From an uncultured Collinsella sp. (GTDB lineage Bacteria; Actinomycetota; Coriobacteriia; Coriobacteriales; Coriobacteriaceae), in the NCBI GenBank assembly GCA_900545075.1, contig UQXT01000019.1, forward strand, positions 1 to 26,482: 26,482 bases of DNA. The letters are read 5' to 3'. Under the pieces are notes generated by a model. That model had not been told where the DNA came from and did no database searches. It saw only the letters and a list, made by a program, of their open reading frames with translations. Position numbers and translations under genes: made by a program. Of the stretch, positions 7,707 through 16,507 are shown in pieces. Numbering within the stretch: the stretch's first letter is position 1; each line of letters starts with the position of its first letter.

Positions 7707-10340
7707 CTAGTAGCGCGCCGAGCGCTGGGCGTTGCCCGGGTTGTAGCCCGCCCAGGCGGCGATGACGTCCGACTCAACGACGCTCGTTGCAATGTTGATA
7801 AAGCTGCCGGTACGGGGCAGGTCGGTGTGGAAGTCTTCGAGCAGGTTGGGCTGGAACCTAAAGTCCTCAAAGTTGATGGTGTTGGGGTTGTAGAGCTGAC
7901 AAGTACCATCCTCGGTAGAGATCGGGCCAACCATGTAAACGGCCTTGTGCTCTACGACCTCGGTATCGTCGACGTCAATCACCTCTCCGCGATCGTGCGC
8001 GGCAGCGGCGTGCTCCATGAGCTCGAGGAATCGGTCGGCTTCGGCGCGGCAGAGTACGCAGCGCGAGAAGAGCACCGTAAGGGCATAACCCGTTTTACGA
8101 CCCAGTTTTTCTCGCAGCTCGCCAAATCGTTGCGACTGCTCCGGGGTCATGCGCGTCTTGGATGGCGCGGTCTGCTTGAGTCCGCACGTCTTAAGGAACA
8201 TCGCGTTGCCCTTGCGCAGGGCGCTCATGGCGGCAGAGTCGCTTTTTGCCGCGGAGACGTCGATGCGTCCTCCCTCGGGAATCTGCTTATAGCGAGAGAA
8301 GCCCTTCTCGCCCTCGACGGGCATCCAGTGCGTAATGACGTCATTATCCACTACGCTAAAGCGGCACGTAAAGGGCGCGCCGATTGCCGGTGCCTCGCCG
8401 TAGAACTTTACGCGTACGGCTTGGTCGGTATCCGCCATCCACATCATAAAGCGATGGCTATTGTCGCCGTCATGGCTCCGGAGCTTTGCAATAAGGTAGC
8501 AAACCGAGTCGCAACGGCTTTCGAGTGCGGCGCCTCTTCCGGTGGCAATGGCGCTTATACCCTGGGCCTTGAGCTCGATGTCGCGGTGCAGCGCGTTGAG
8601 CTCTTCGGATGTCAACAGGTCTTGGCCGAGAAGCCCCGCGACAAGCGCGCCGACTTCTATGTCGGTAGTAAGGGCGGCGTCGATAACCTTGCGGTGCGCT
8701 TGGTGGCTTGCATAAGCCGGCATAGGTTTGCGGCCTGTGGCAAATCCAAATGGGTCGCGGATCTGGTCGCCGCCGCGATAGAGCGGCTCTAAAAAGAACA
8801 TGTTCATGTCGTTTCGCTTGCCCTGCTTTTGACCGTAGGCATCGAGGGAATTCCAGACATGCTTCTCTGCAATGGGGTTCATCCACAGGCTGATTTTCGA
8901 TTTTTCTGCCGAGGAGGTCGAAGTGCTCTTTTTGGAGCTTGCGGCGGGACGAGAAACCGGTTTCTGGTATCCAGCGGGGAGAACTTGCTCAAGATCGAAT
9001 TTTTTAAGCAGCCTAACGTAGACTCCGACCGATGCTTCTTCTGCCATTTCCGCCATGACCGACTGCGAAGGGTCATCGACAAAGGAAATGCGCGTTTTGC
9101 CATCATCGGAGACCGCCTGGCAGTAGCCGCATCGAAGTGCAACGTAGCCTTCGTTTTCGCTGCCACGGTCAAAGTACATCTGCTCTTTGCAGCCGAGTGT
9201 GCCGGGGACGAATGCGGTCGGGTTTGCTATGTCGGGGATCGTAATGGCAGCGCCGGTCGCGCGTTTGAGCTCATCGAAATACTCGACGTACAGCGGAATG
9301 TTGTAGTGCTGGACTAGTGCCTCGAGAACGATGGCGTTGGGCACGGAGTGCGCCACGCGATAGCGCACGGAGTTATAGCCCCATTCGACATCGGTTGCAT
9401 CATCGGGGATTCCGTGACCCACCATGGTCCTCAGGACCTCATCGGGTGAGTCAAACGTGCTATCGGGCGTACCGCAAATCGCCTGGAGTGAGAACCCGCC
9501 AAAGCACTTTTCGAGATCATTGCGGATATACTCGCAGCAGTCATGATTGGGAAAGACGATGCGAAACGTCATCGCGCCCATGGCCTGGGACATGTAGACG
9601 TCGCTTGACTCCTGGGCTTGCGTCTCGGCCGACTTCTTTTTGCGTTTGCTTGCCGCAGAAGACGATTTTTTGCGCGAGGGCGCCGGCTGGGGCTCCTCTT
9701 GGGCGCCAAACTGGTCCTTGAGAAAGTCGAAGTACAGGGACACGTTTCCGCGCTGCGCATACGAACGCATGATGGGGTCGGTGGTGTCCTCAAAGTACTT
9801 TTGGCTTCCGTCGGGCATGGACATGGTTCCCATGCCGCAGCGGAATAGGGTGTCGGTGGCACCGTCGAACCCCTCCGGGAAATACACCCAGCAGCTCTTG
9901 TCGACCACGTTTGCAAACGAGACGCTATCGCCCTGCGCATCGGCGATCACGGCGCCGGCAGCGAGCTCATCGGCATCGGTGTACTCGTAGTAGACGGGAA
10001 TGCCGATCATCTTGGAGATGGTCTTGGCAACCTCCAGCGAGGGGATGCCGTTGTATTCGTACTGGAGCGAGTTGTAGCCCCAGACGACGTTGGTGACCTC
10101 TTCGCCGTCGGACCCGCAGGTTTCCAGGGCGGCATTGGTGGCGTCGGTCGGATCCATGTGCTGGAAGTCCTCGTAATCGGGGATCACGGCAGCAAAGCAG
10201 AACTCGCCATAGTCTCGCTCCAGGGCAGCTTTGGCCTGCATGCAGATATCGTGGTTGGGAAACACGATGCGATTGACAATCTGGTTGATCGAGATCCCTC
10301 GGTCGGTATCTTGAAGCAGATGCTCAAAAATCTCGTCCAT
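7707..10340 (-). CDS. Large protein with duplicated YubB/DUF1281-like domain and a novel C-terminal region
   Basis: The ATG at 10340 follows AAGGA. The 877-residue product has two homologous units, about 23-211 and 259-450. Both begin RIVFPNHD, carry a WGYNS motif (87-91 and 320-324), an IPxYxEY motif (114-120 and 348-354), an RCG motif (167-169 and 403-405) and end with a Y-F-L-K helix. The WG..., hydrophobic, Y-E order recalls the YubB/DUF1281 ferredoxin-like fold, which is a resemblance rather than a firm assignment. Lys/Ser-rich linkers follow each unit (about 218-245 and 460-480). The third region (about 481-877) is unrecognised and contains a CVLC pair. There is no signal peptide or membrane helix. 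It is transcribed divergently from the 181-aa gene, and both have the shared operator. Function unknown. Confidence 0.75.
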   Translation of the reverse strand: MDEIFEHLLQDTDRGISINQIVNRIVFPNHDICMQAKAALERDYGEFCFAAVIPDYEDFQHMDPTDATNAALETCGSDGEEVTNVVWGYNSLQYEYNGIPSLEVAKTISKMIGIPVYYEYTDADELAAGAVIADAQGDSVSFANVVDKSCWVYFPEGFDGATDTLFRCGMGTMSMPDGSQKYFEDTTDPIMRSYAQRGNVSLYFDFLKDQFGAQEEPQPAPSRKKSSSAASKRKKKSAETQAQESSDVYMSQAMGAMTFRIVFPNHDCCEYIRNDLEKCFGGFSLQAICGTPDSTFDSPDEVLRTMVGHGIPDDATDVEWGYNSVRYRVAHSVPNAIVLEALVQHYNIPLYVEYFDELKRATGAAITIPDIANPTAFVPGTLGCKEQMYFDRGSENEGYVALRCGYCQAVSDDGKTRISFVDDPSQSVMAEMAEEASVGVYVRLLKKFDLEQVLPAGYQKPVSRPAASSKKSTSTSSAEKSKISLWMNPIAEKHVWNSLDAYGQKQGKRNDMNMFFLEPLYRGGDQIRDPFGFATGRKPMPAYASHQAHRKVIDAALTTDIEVGALVAGLLGQDLLTSEELNALHRDIELKAQGISAIATGRGAALESRCDSVCYLIAKLRSHDGDNSHRFMMWMADTDQAVRVKFYGEAPAIGAPFTCRFSVVDNDVITHWMPVEGEKGFSRYKQIPEGGRIDVSAAKSDSAAMSALRKGNAMFLKTCGLKQTAPSKTRMTPEQSQRFGELREKLGRKTGYALTVLFSRCVLCRAEADRFLELMEHAAAAHDRGEVIDVDDTEVVEHKAVYMVGPISTEDGTCQLYNPNTINFEDFRFQPNLLEDFHTDLPRTGSFINIATSVVESDVIAAWAGYNPGNAQRSARY

Positions 10341-10409
10341 CGTTCCTTCTTTCGTATGCGGTGGAAGCCCACGATCCCGGTTTTAGGGCTCGTGGCTTTG
10401 CTAACCCGA

Positions 10410-10446
10410 ACGCTACCGCCCCGATGGGCGAGAACGTTGCGCAACA
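10410..10446 (-). promoter_or_regulatory. Promoter of the 877-aa gene with ATGTTGCGCAAC operator
   Basis: On the minus strand ATGTTGCGCAAC (10447-10436) is followed by exactly 20 nt and then TAGCGT (10415-10410), then TCGGGTT. The predicted start is near 10403, leaving a leader of about 60 nt before the ATG at 10340. The centre is 90 bp from the divergent copy at 10526-10535. Confidence 0.62.
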
Positions 10447-10523
10447 TCCGCGAGTGCGCAAATTGCAATGCGGAACGGTCTGTGCTGGGGCGTTTTGAGA
10501 GCGGATCCGTCTCGTTCCCGGCA

Positions 10524-10561
10524 ATGTTGCGCAACGTCTGCTCGGTATGGATTTCTACACT
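10524..10561 (+). promoter_or_regulatory. Promoter of the 181-aa gene with ATGTTGCGCAAC operator
   Basis: ATGTTGCGCAAC (10524-10535) is followed by 20 nt and then TACACT (10556-10561). One base later comes GGGTTGTCC (10563-10571), which is also found at the same place in the GNAT promoter. The leader would be about 38 nt. Confidence 0.65.
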
Positions 10562-10605
10562 TGGGTTGTCCAAAAGGGATTCGGTTCTTGAATGAGGGAT
10601 GAACG

Positions 10606-11151
10606 ATGAGCAGGAACTCTTATTACGATGACGATATGTCCGAAGAAGATTACGAGCGGGTCATGGAGCATATGTACGAGCTTGAGTGCGAACTCGAGGA
10701 GCCTCATGACGCTCGCACCGACCAGTTGATTCGCGAGGAGCTCGAGGATCTTTCGAGTGCCATGTTGTTTGAGCCGGTGGTCAAAAACGGTGAGTACCTT
10801 GGTGAGCGCGACCATGTGCCCGGGTATTGGACGGATCGTCGCGATTTGGAGTCCGAGTCTTCAGGCGCTTCGAGCGATGTCGACGAGGTGGAAAAGGATG
10901 AGCCGTTTGATTTGATCGGCTATCAGGGTTCTTCTTCGGGTGGCTCGGTACTCGACATGTTTACTCCCATTTTAAGGAGTCGCGTGTTCTGGATCTTCAT
11001 CGCGTTTTTGGTGTTTATCGGCCTGCTCGACATGTTCTACGACAGTTTTATTGTTCCTTCGGGCTTCGCTATTAGCCGCATCAATTTCCAGGGCTTGGTG
11101 CTGCTGGCGATTGTCGTTGCATGCATTGCCCTGAGGCGTCGTCGCCGTTAA
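10606..11151 (+). CDS. Small acidic protein with two C-terminal membrane helices
   Basis: The ATG at 10606 has GAGGGA at 10594-10599. The 181-residue product has a strongly acidic, helical N-terminal half (1-105), a Ser/Gly-rich linker, two membrane helices (about 127-145 and 161-176) and an all-Arg tail that by the positive-inside rule is cytoplasmic. That would place the acidic domain in the cytoplasm too. I recognise no family. It is divergent from the 877-aa gene and carries the same operator, so it is probably expressed under the same conditions. Confidence 0.72.
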   Translation: MSRNSYYDDDMSEEDYERVMEHMYELECELEEPHDARTDQLIREELEDLSSAMLFEPVVKNGEYLGERDHVPGYWTDRRDLESESSGASSDVDEVEKDEPFDLIGYQGSSSGGSVLDMFTPILRSRVFWIFIAFLVFIGLLDMFYDSFIVPSGFAISRINFQGLVLLAIVVACIALRRRRR

Positions 11152-11174
11152 CGGCGGTATTGACGCAGTTTCCG

Positions 11175-11212
11175 ATGTTGCGCAACAGGTTATCTGGACA
11201 GCGGCGTATGCT
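11175..11212 (+). promoter_or_regulatory. Promoter of the GNAT gene with ATGTTGCGCAAC operator
   Basis: ATGTTGCGCAAC (11175-11186) is followed by 20 nt and then TATGCT (11207-11212). One base later is GGGTTGTCC (11214-11222), exactly as in the 181-aa promoter. The leader is about 29 nt. There is no consensus -35 box. Confidence 0.65.
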
Positions 11213-11247
11213 CGGGTTGTCCTGAAAGCGAGAGAAAGGACAGGACA

Positions 11248-11796
11248 ATGGCTGAGGTTGAAGTAAGGGCTTTGGGTCCCGACGACGTCGACGATATGGT
11301 CGATCTGGACGAGCAGTCGGGCTACGAGGTCTATGACGCATGGGCGGACTATGTTGAGGACGAGGACGAGGAGAACTGTTACCTCTGGGGCGTCTTTGCC
11401 GATGATGAGCTGGTCGGTTTTTGCGTAACGGGCGGTGCAGATGACCCCGACCTGCCGGATGCCGTTACGGAGCATCCGCTCAACAAGTACCTGGCGACGT
11501 TTTTGAGCCATGTGTATGTTGACCCCGACTACCGCGGTAACGGCTATGGCGCGCACCTGGTGCACGACGCCCTGTTGGGATACTGGGAGAGCGAGGGCCA
11601 TCAGGAGCCTGCATTCCTGGATCTGAGCGAATATCTCTTTGACGATCCTGATGCGGATCCGATTAAGCTCGCGCATCTGCTCATCGACTTCTTTGGCAAG
11701 AACGGGTTTGAGCCCATTCCCGACGATGACCACGACATCACCTACACCTGCATGGTCTTGGATCCCAAGAACTTTAAGGATCCGGACGCGGAGTAG
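11248..11796 (+). CDS. GNAT-family N-acetyltransferase
   Basis: The ATG at 11248 is preceded by AAAGGACAGGAC. The 182-residue product has the acetyl-CoA binding motif A, HVYVDPDYRGNGYGAHLV (88-105), with the R-G-N-G-Y-G pyrophosphate loop at 96-101. It also has a preceding beta strand with VGFCV and a C-terminal aromatic region typical of the fold. It is unusually acidic (long Asp/Glu runs at 32-43 and 130-137). The acceptor substrate cannot be told from sequence. It follows the 181-aa gene by 96 nt but has its own promoter of the shared type, so it belongs to the same apparent regulon. Confidence 0.88.
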   Translation: MAEVEVRALGPDDVDDMVDLDEQSGYEVYDAWADYVEDEDEENCYLWGVFADDELVGFCVTGGADDPDLPDAVTEHPLNKYLATFLSHVYVDPDYRGNGYGAHLVHDALLGYWESEGHQEPAFLDLSEYLFDDPDADPIKLAHLLIDFFGKNGFEPIPDDDHDITYTCMVLDPKNFKDPDAE

Positions 11797-11841
11797 GGGC
11801 TGCGATCTGTTGGTTTAGCTTCCCTAGTTGGTGTTTGACGG

Positions 11842-11885
11842 GGCCGGACGTTCCAGTTGTGATGGCTGGACGTCCGGTCCTTTTT
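11842..11885 (+). terminator. Rho-independent terminator after the GNAT gene
   Basis: GGCCGGACGT (11842-11851) pairs with ACGTCCGGTC (11870-11879), extended inward by CCAG with CTGG after a single bulge, followed by CCTTTTT. Confidence 0.85.
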
Positions 11886-11917
11886 GTGGCCTGTCGGGTT
11901 TGGTGATCGGTACGTTT

Positions 11918-12055
11918 ATCTCGATCTGTAACATCTGGCGGGGGATACGGGGTCTAGTTGTTACAGATTGAGATGTTAGCCAAGGGGCTGACTGAATGTC
12001 TCGATCCGTAACAGTAGGAACCCGGTTTTGTCTCGTAACTGTTACAGATTGAGAC
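11918..12055. repeat. Four alternating copies of TCTCRATCYGTAACA forming two hairpins
   Basis: Arms at 11918-11933 (+) and 11959-11974 (-) pair over 16 bp with one G-T. Arms at 11998-12015 (+) and 12038-12055 (-) pair over 18 bp with one G-T and one mismatch. The loops are 25 and 22 nt. The arms share the same 15-mer across hairpins, but the loops and outer flanks do not match. No transposase or terminal repeat of a known element is present. The rest of the gene-free stretch 11886-12326 holds the helicase leader. Confidence 0.7.
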
Positions 12056-12121
12056 GATCGGCCCAGGCTCGCCCGTCCGCCTCGTCATCTGTGGTTTACG
12101 TGGGGGCATGTGAAGCACGGG

Positions 12122-12326
12122 TATACTAACCGGCGGCGAATCTGCTCCATCGCTTAGAGCTGCTGCGTCTGGACGGCGCGTGATAGGGCTGCCAAAGCGA
12201 TCGCCAGCGTGCTGAGCAACGTCCTCTCTGTGCGCACCCGTTTTTGTATGTATTAGCGCACTACCAAGCACGCCCGCGCGGCCGTATGCTGTGCCCATTG
12301 CGCGTGCAGATAAGGAACAACAACAT
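12122..12326 (+). promoter_or_regulatory. Probable promoter (-10 TATACT) and long leader of the helicase gene
   Basis: TATACT at 12122-12127 is a good -10 box preceded by GGG; no clear -35 box is seen. If it is used, the helicase mRNA has a leader of nearly 200 nt. I see no coding frame in it. Long leaders are common for cold-induced DEAD-box helicase genes, but no cold-shock element can be named from sequence. Confidence 0.4.
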
Positions 12327-14564
<2,238 letters not shown>

Positions 14565-14578
14565 GTCGAGGCGACCAG

Positions 14579-14614
14579 AGGGCTCCGGGCATGTTTTTGC
14601 TCGGAGCCCTTTTT
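14579..14614 (+). terminator. Rho-independent terminator after the helicase gene
   Basis: AGGGCTCCG (14579-14587) pairs with CGGAGCCCT (14602-14610) around a T-rich loop and is followed by TTTT. Confidence 0.85.
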
Positions 14615-14653
14615 GGTGAAAAGGTGTCAGGCTAATCTACACCAACCTCTTGA

Positions 14654-14720
14654 AGTTGCGGTGGAATACGGACTGTTTTGGCCTTTTGAGCGGTTTTTCA
14701 GTCCCTATTTCACCGCAACT
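14654..14720. repeat. Long inverted repeat with 21-bp arms
   Basis: The arm at 14654-14674 (starts AGTTGCGGTG) matches the complement of 14700-14720 at 19 of 21 positions; the loop is 25 nt. There is no U-run after it. Its shape (about 20-bp arms, about 25-nt loop, intergenic) is like the hairpins at 11918-12055, although the sequence differs. I see no convincing gene in 14615-14906; a short open frame at 14613-14855 runs through this repeat. Confidence 0.6.
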
Positions 14721-14762
14721 CATGATTGGTGCAAACAAACCTGTCCACAATGCACCAGAGTG

Positions 14763-14810
14763 AGGAGCGTCCCCGAGTGCCGGCAGAAAAGGAACGTCCC
14801 TAAGTGCCGC
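14763..14810 (+). repeat. Two tandem copies of AGGARCGTCCCYRAGTGCCG
   Basis: Copies start at 14763 and 14790, a period of 27 bp, and differ at three positions. They lie between the inverted repeat and the PTS operon promoter. No function is evident. Confidence 0.55.
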
Positions 14811-14906
14811 TTAAATACCGTTTATCGAAGAAAAAATACCGCTCACCGGTCATAATGACTATTCTGGTTTTGTTGTTGCCTACAATAACCCCCGTAAAAG
14901 AAATGC

Positions 14907-15003
14907 GGAAGGTTACCGAGTCCCCTCGGACGTGGGCCTAACCAAAGTCTTTGAACGGGTGTGTCTCAATGGGCGCATTCACATGATTTTGGTTGGGCTA
15001 TAT
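14907..15003 (+). promoter_or_regulatory. LicT/BglG-type RAT antiterminator and overlapping leader terminator
   Basis: GGAAGGTTAC (14907-14916) matches the start of the B. subtilis licS ribonucleic antiterminator (GGATTGTTAC) at 8 of 10 bases, followed by a CCGAG/CTCGG stem and closed by CCTAACC (14937-14943). The 3' side of this element overlaps the 5' arm of a second hairpin: GCCTAACCAAA (14936-14946) pairs with TTTGGTTGGGC (14988-14998) over 11 bp with one G-U, followed by TATATTTAT. The two structures exclude each other, as antitermination requires. TACAAT at 14881-14886 is a possible -10 box placing the RAT close to the 5' end. The licT gene two genes downstream would supply the protein, giving autoregulation by substrate. 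Confidence 0.72.
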
Positions 15004-15023
15004 TTATGAAGGGACATGCCACC

Positions 15024-15536
15024 ATGGGTTTCTTTTCTCGCCTGATGGGCGGTTCGGATGAGCAGAAGACTGCAGCTTCCGAGTTCGAAATCCTTGCTCC
15101 TGTTTCCGGCGAGCTTGTTCATCTAGAAAAAACCAATGATCCCGCTTTTAGCAGCCGTGCCGTGGGCGATGGCGTTGCCGTGGTTCCCCAAGAGGGAACG
15201 GTGTGCGCTCCTGTTTCCGGCACCGTCGCGGCGCTGTTTCCGACTGAGCACGCGCTGGGCATCATGTCCGACGACAGCTCTGCTCAGGTGATGCTGCATA
15301 TCGGAATCGACACTGTTAAGCTTGAGGGCAAGGGCTTCCATGCGCTTGTTGCTCAGGGTGATCACGTTGACGCGGGCCAGCCCCTCGTCGAGGTCGATTT
15401 CGACGTGGTCCGCGCCGCCGGCTTCGATCCCACGGTCTTCGTTATCGTGTGCGAGCGCTCGGAGAACTCGACTCTTCGTGAGCATGCTTCCGGCCCTGTT
15501 GCTGTTAAAGAGCCTGTCGTCTGGCTTTCCGAGTAA
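15024..15536 (+). CDS. PTS glucose-family EIIA protein
   Basis: I choose the ATG at 15024, with AAGGGA about nine bases upstream, over the ATG at 15006 or the GTG at 14961, which lies inside the leader terminator. The 170-residue product is a complete IIA-Glc-type domain: APVSGELV near the start, a second APVSGTV motif, and VMLHIGIDTVKLEG with the phosphorylated histidine H92. It ends in the usual Glu/Val-rich tail. It would accept phosphate from HPr and pass it to the EIIB domain encoded two genes downstream, which lacks a fused EIIA. It is the first gene after the RAT element. Confidence 0.9.
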   Translation: MGFFSRLMGGSDEQKTAASEFEILAPVSGELVHLEKTNDPAFSSRAVGDGVAVVPQEGTVCAPVSGTVAALFPTEHALGIMSDDSSAQVMLHIGIDTVKLEGKGFHALVAQGDHVDAGQPLVEVDFDVVRAAGFDPTVFVIVCERSENSTLREHASGPVAVKEPVVWLSE

Positions 15537-15554
15537 ATTCTTGTGGTGGGTACC

Positions 15555-16307
15555 GTGGTTATCAAGCGAGTTTTTAACAACAACGTCGCAATGGTCACTT
15601 CGGACGATGGCTCCGAGCTCATCGTCATCGGTCGAGGCCTCTGCTTTGGCCGTCATGCCGGCGATGCCATCGACGAGGCGTCGATCGAAAAGACCTACGC
15701 GTTGCAGGAGGGAACTTCTCAGGATTCGCGTACGATTGACCGCTTGGCACATCTTTTGGAGTCCATCCCCACCGTCAACCTCGTGATTGCCGAGGACATT
15801 GTTCAGATGCTCCGTCGAGAGCTCAATGTTGATATCAACGACAAGATTCTCATTGCTCTCGCAGACCATATCAGCCTTGCTTTGGAGCGCGAGCGCAAGG
15901 GCGTCTCCTGTGAGAATCCGTTGCTGCTCGAGATCCAGCAGTTCTATCGCAAGGAGTATGCACTTGCGGGCCGTGCGCTGCAGATTATCAAGGAGTATAT
16001 GGGCATTCAGATGAGCGAAGAAGAGCAGGGTTTCATTACGCTGCATATCGTCAACGCCACCATGCCGCAACGCTCCGATCGTTTGATTGTTTCGGTCCAG
16101 CTTGTTCGCGACGTGCTCGCGATTGTTTCCAAGCGCTATGCTACGACCCTCGATGACACCTCGCTGCCTTACGAACGTTTCGTTCGTCACCTGCAGTTTT
16201 TGCACAGCGAGCGCTCGATCCTACGGCAGGGCAAATCAACGGAGACGCGCTGTTCCGAATCGATGAAACGGCGTATCCCTGCGCATTCTCGTGCGCGGAC
16301 GCCATAG
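15555..16307 (+). CDS. licT: LicT/BglG-family transcriptional antiterminator, 3' end frameshifted
   Basis: The GTG at 15555 gives the family-typical start MVIKRVFNNNVAMV; an upstream GTG at 15543 is also in frame. Residues 1-55 are the RNA-binding CAT domain. PRD1 (about 65-170) has the expected histidines in RLAHLLESIP and ADHISLALERE. PRD2 begins at about 175 with ITLHIVNAT. The protein binds the RAT upstream of the EIIA gene and is controlled by phosphorylation of its PRDs by the PTS. In the frame as given it ends early in a polar nonsense tail after LQFL. The proper PRD2 end is in the next frame up to a TAG at 16406-16408, implying one missing base near 16197-16203. Restored, it would be 284 residues, the usual length. 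Confidence 0.88.
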   Translation: MVIKRVFNNNVAMVTSDDGSELIVIGRGLCFGRHAGDAIDEASIEKTYALQEGTSQDSRTIDRLAHLLESIPTVNLVIAEDIVQMLRRELNVDINDKILIALADHISLALERERKGVSCENPLLLEIQQFYRKEYALAGRALQIIKEYMGIQMSEEEQGFITLHIVNATMPQRSDRLIVSVQLVRDVLAIVSKRYATTLDDTSLPYERFVRHLQFLHSERSILRQGKSTETRCSESMKRRIPAHSRARTP

Positions 16308-16408
16308 CCGCCCACTTGTCGTCTACCTATAACGTTGTCGTTACCGATGCTGAGAAGAGTTATCTCGCATATCACATTGTTAACCTGCTTGGAGAACCTG
16401 GTCTCTAG
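16203..16408 (+). other. Out-of-frame 3' end of licT (rest of PRD2)
   Basis: This frame reads AQRALDPTAG, then GDALFRIDE and ends AEKSYLAYHIVNLLGEPGL, a standard PRD2 C-terminus with the final conserved histidine in YLAYHIVNLL. It joins the licT frame if one base is added at TTTTTGCAC (16197-16205). Confidence 0.8.
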
Positions 16409-16507
16409 GCATAACGTGCCCACACATCGATTGATATAAGGCAAGGCTCACGGTCTTGTCCAGGGCACATCTGTCTTAATTTGCGGAAAAGGAAGGGGAG
16501 TACCGCT

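Noticed and set aside
14613..14855. An 80-codon Cys-containing open frame
   Set aside because: It runs through the helicase terminator T-tract, the inverted repeat and the tandem repeats and has no plausible ribosome binding site.
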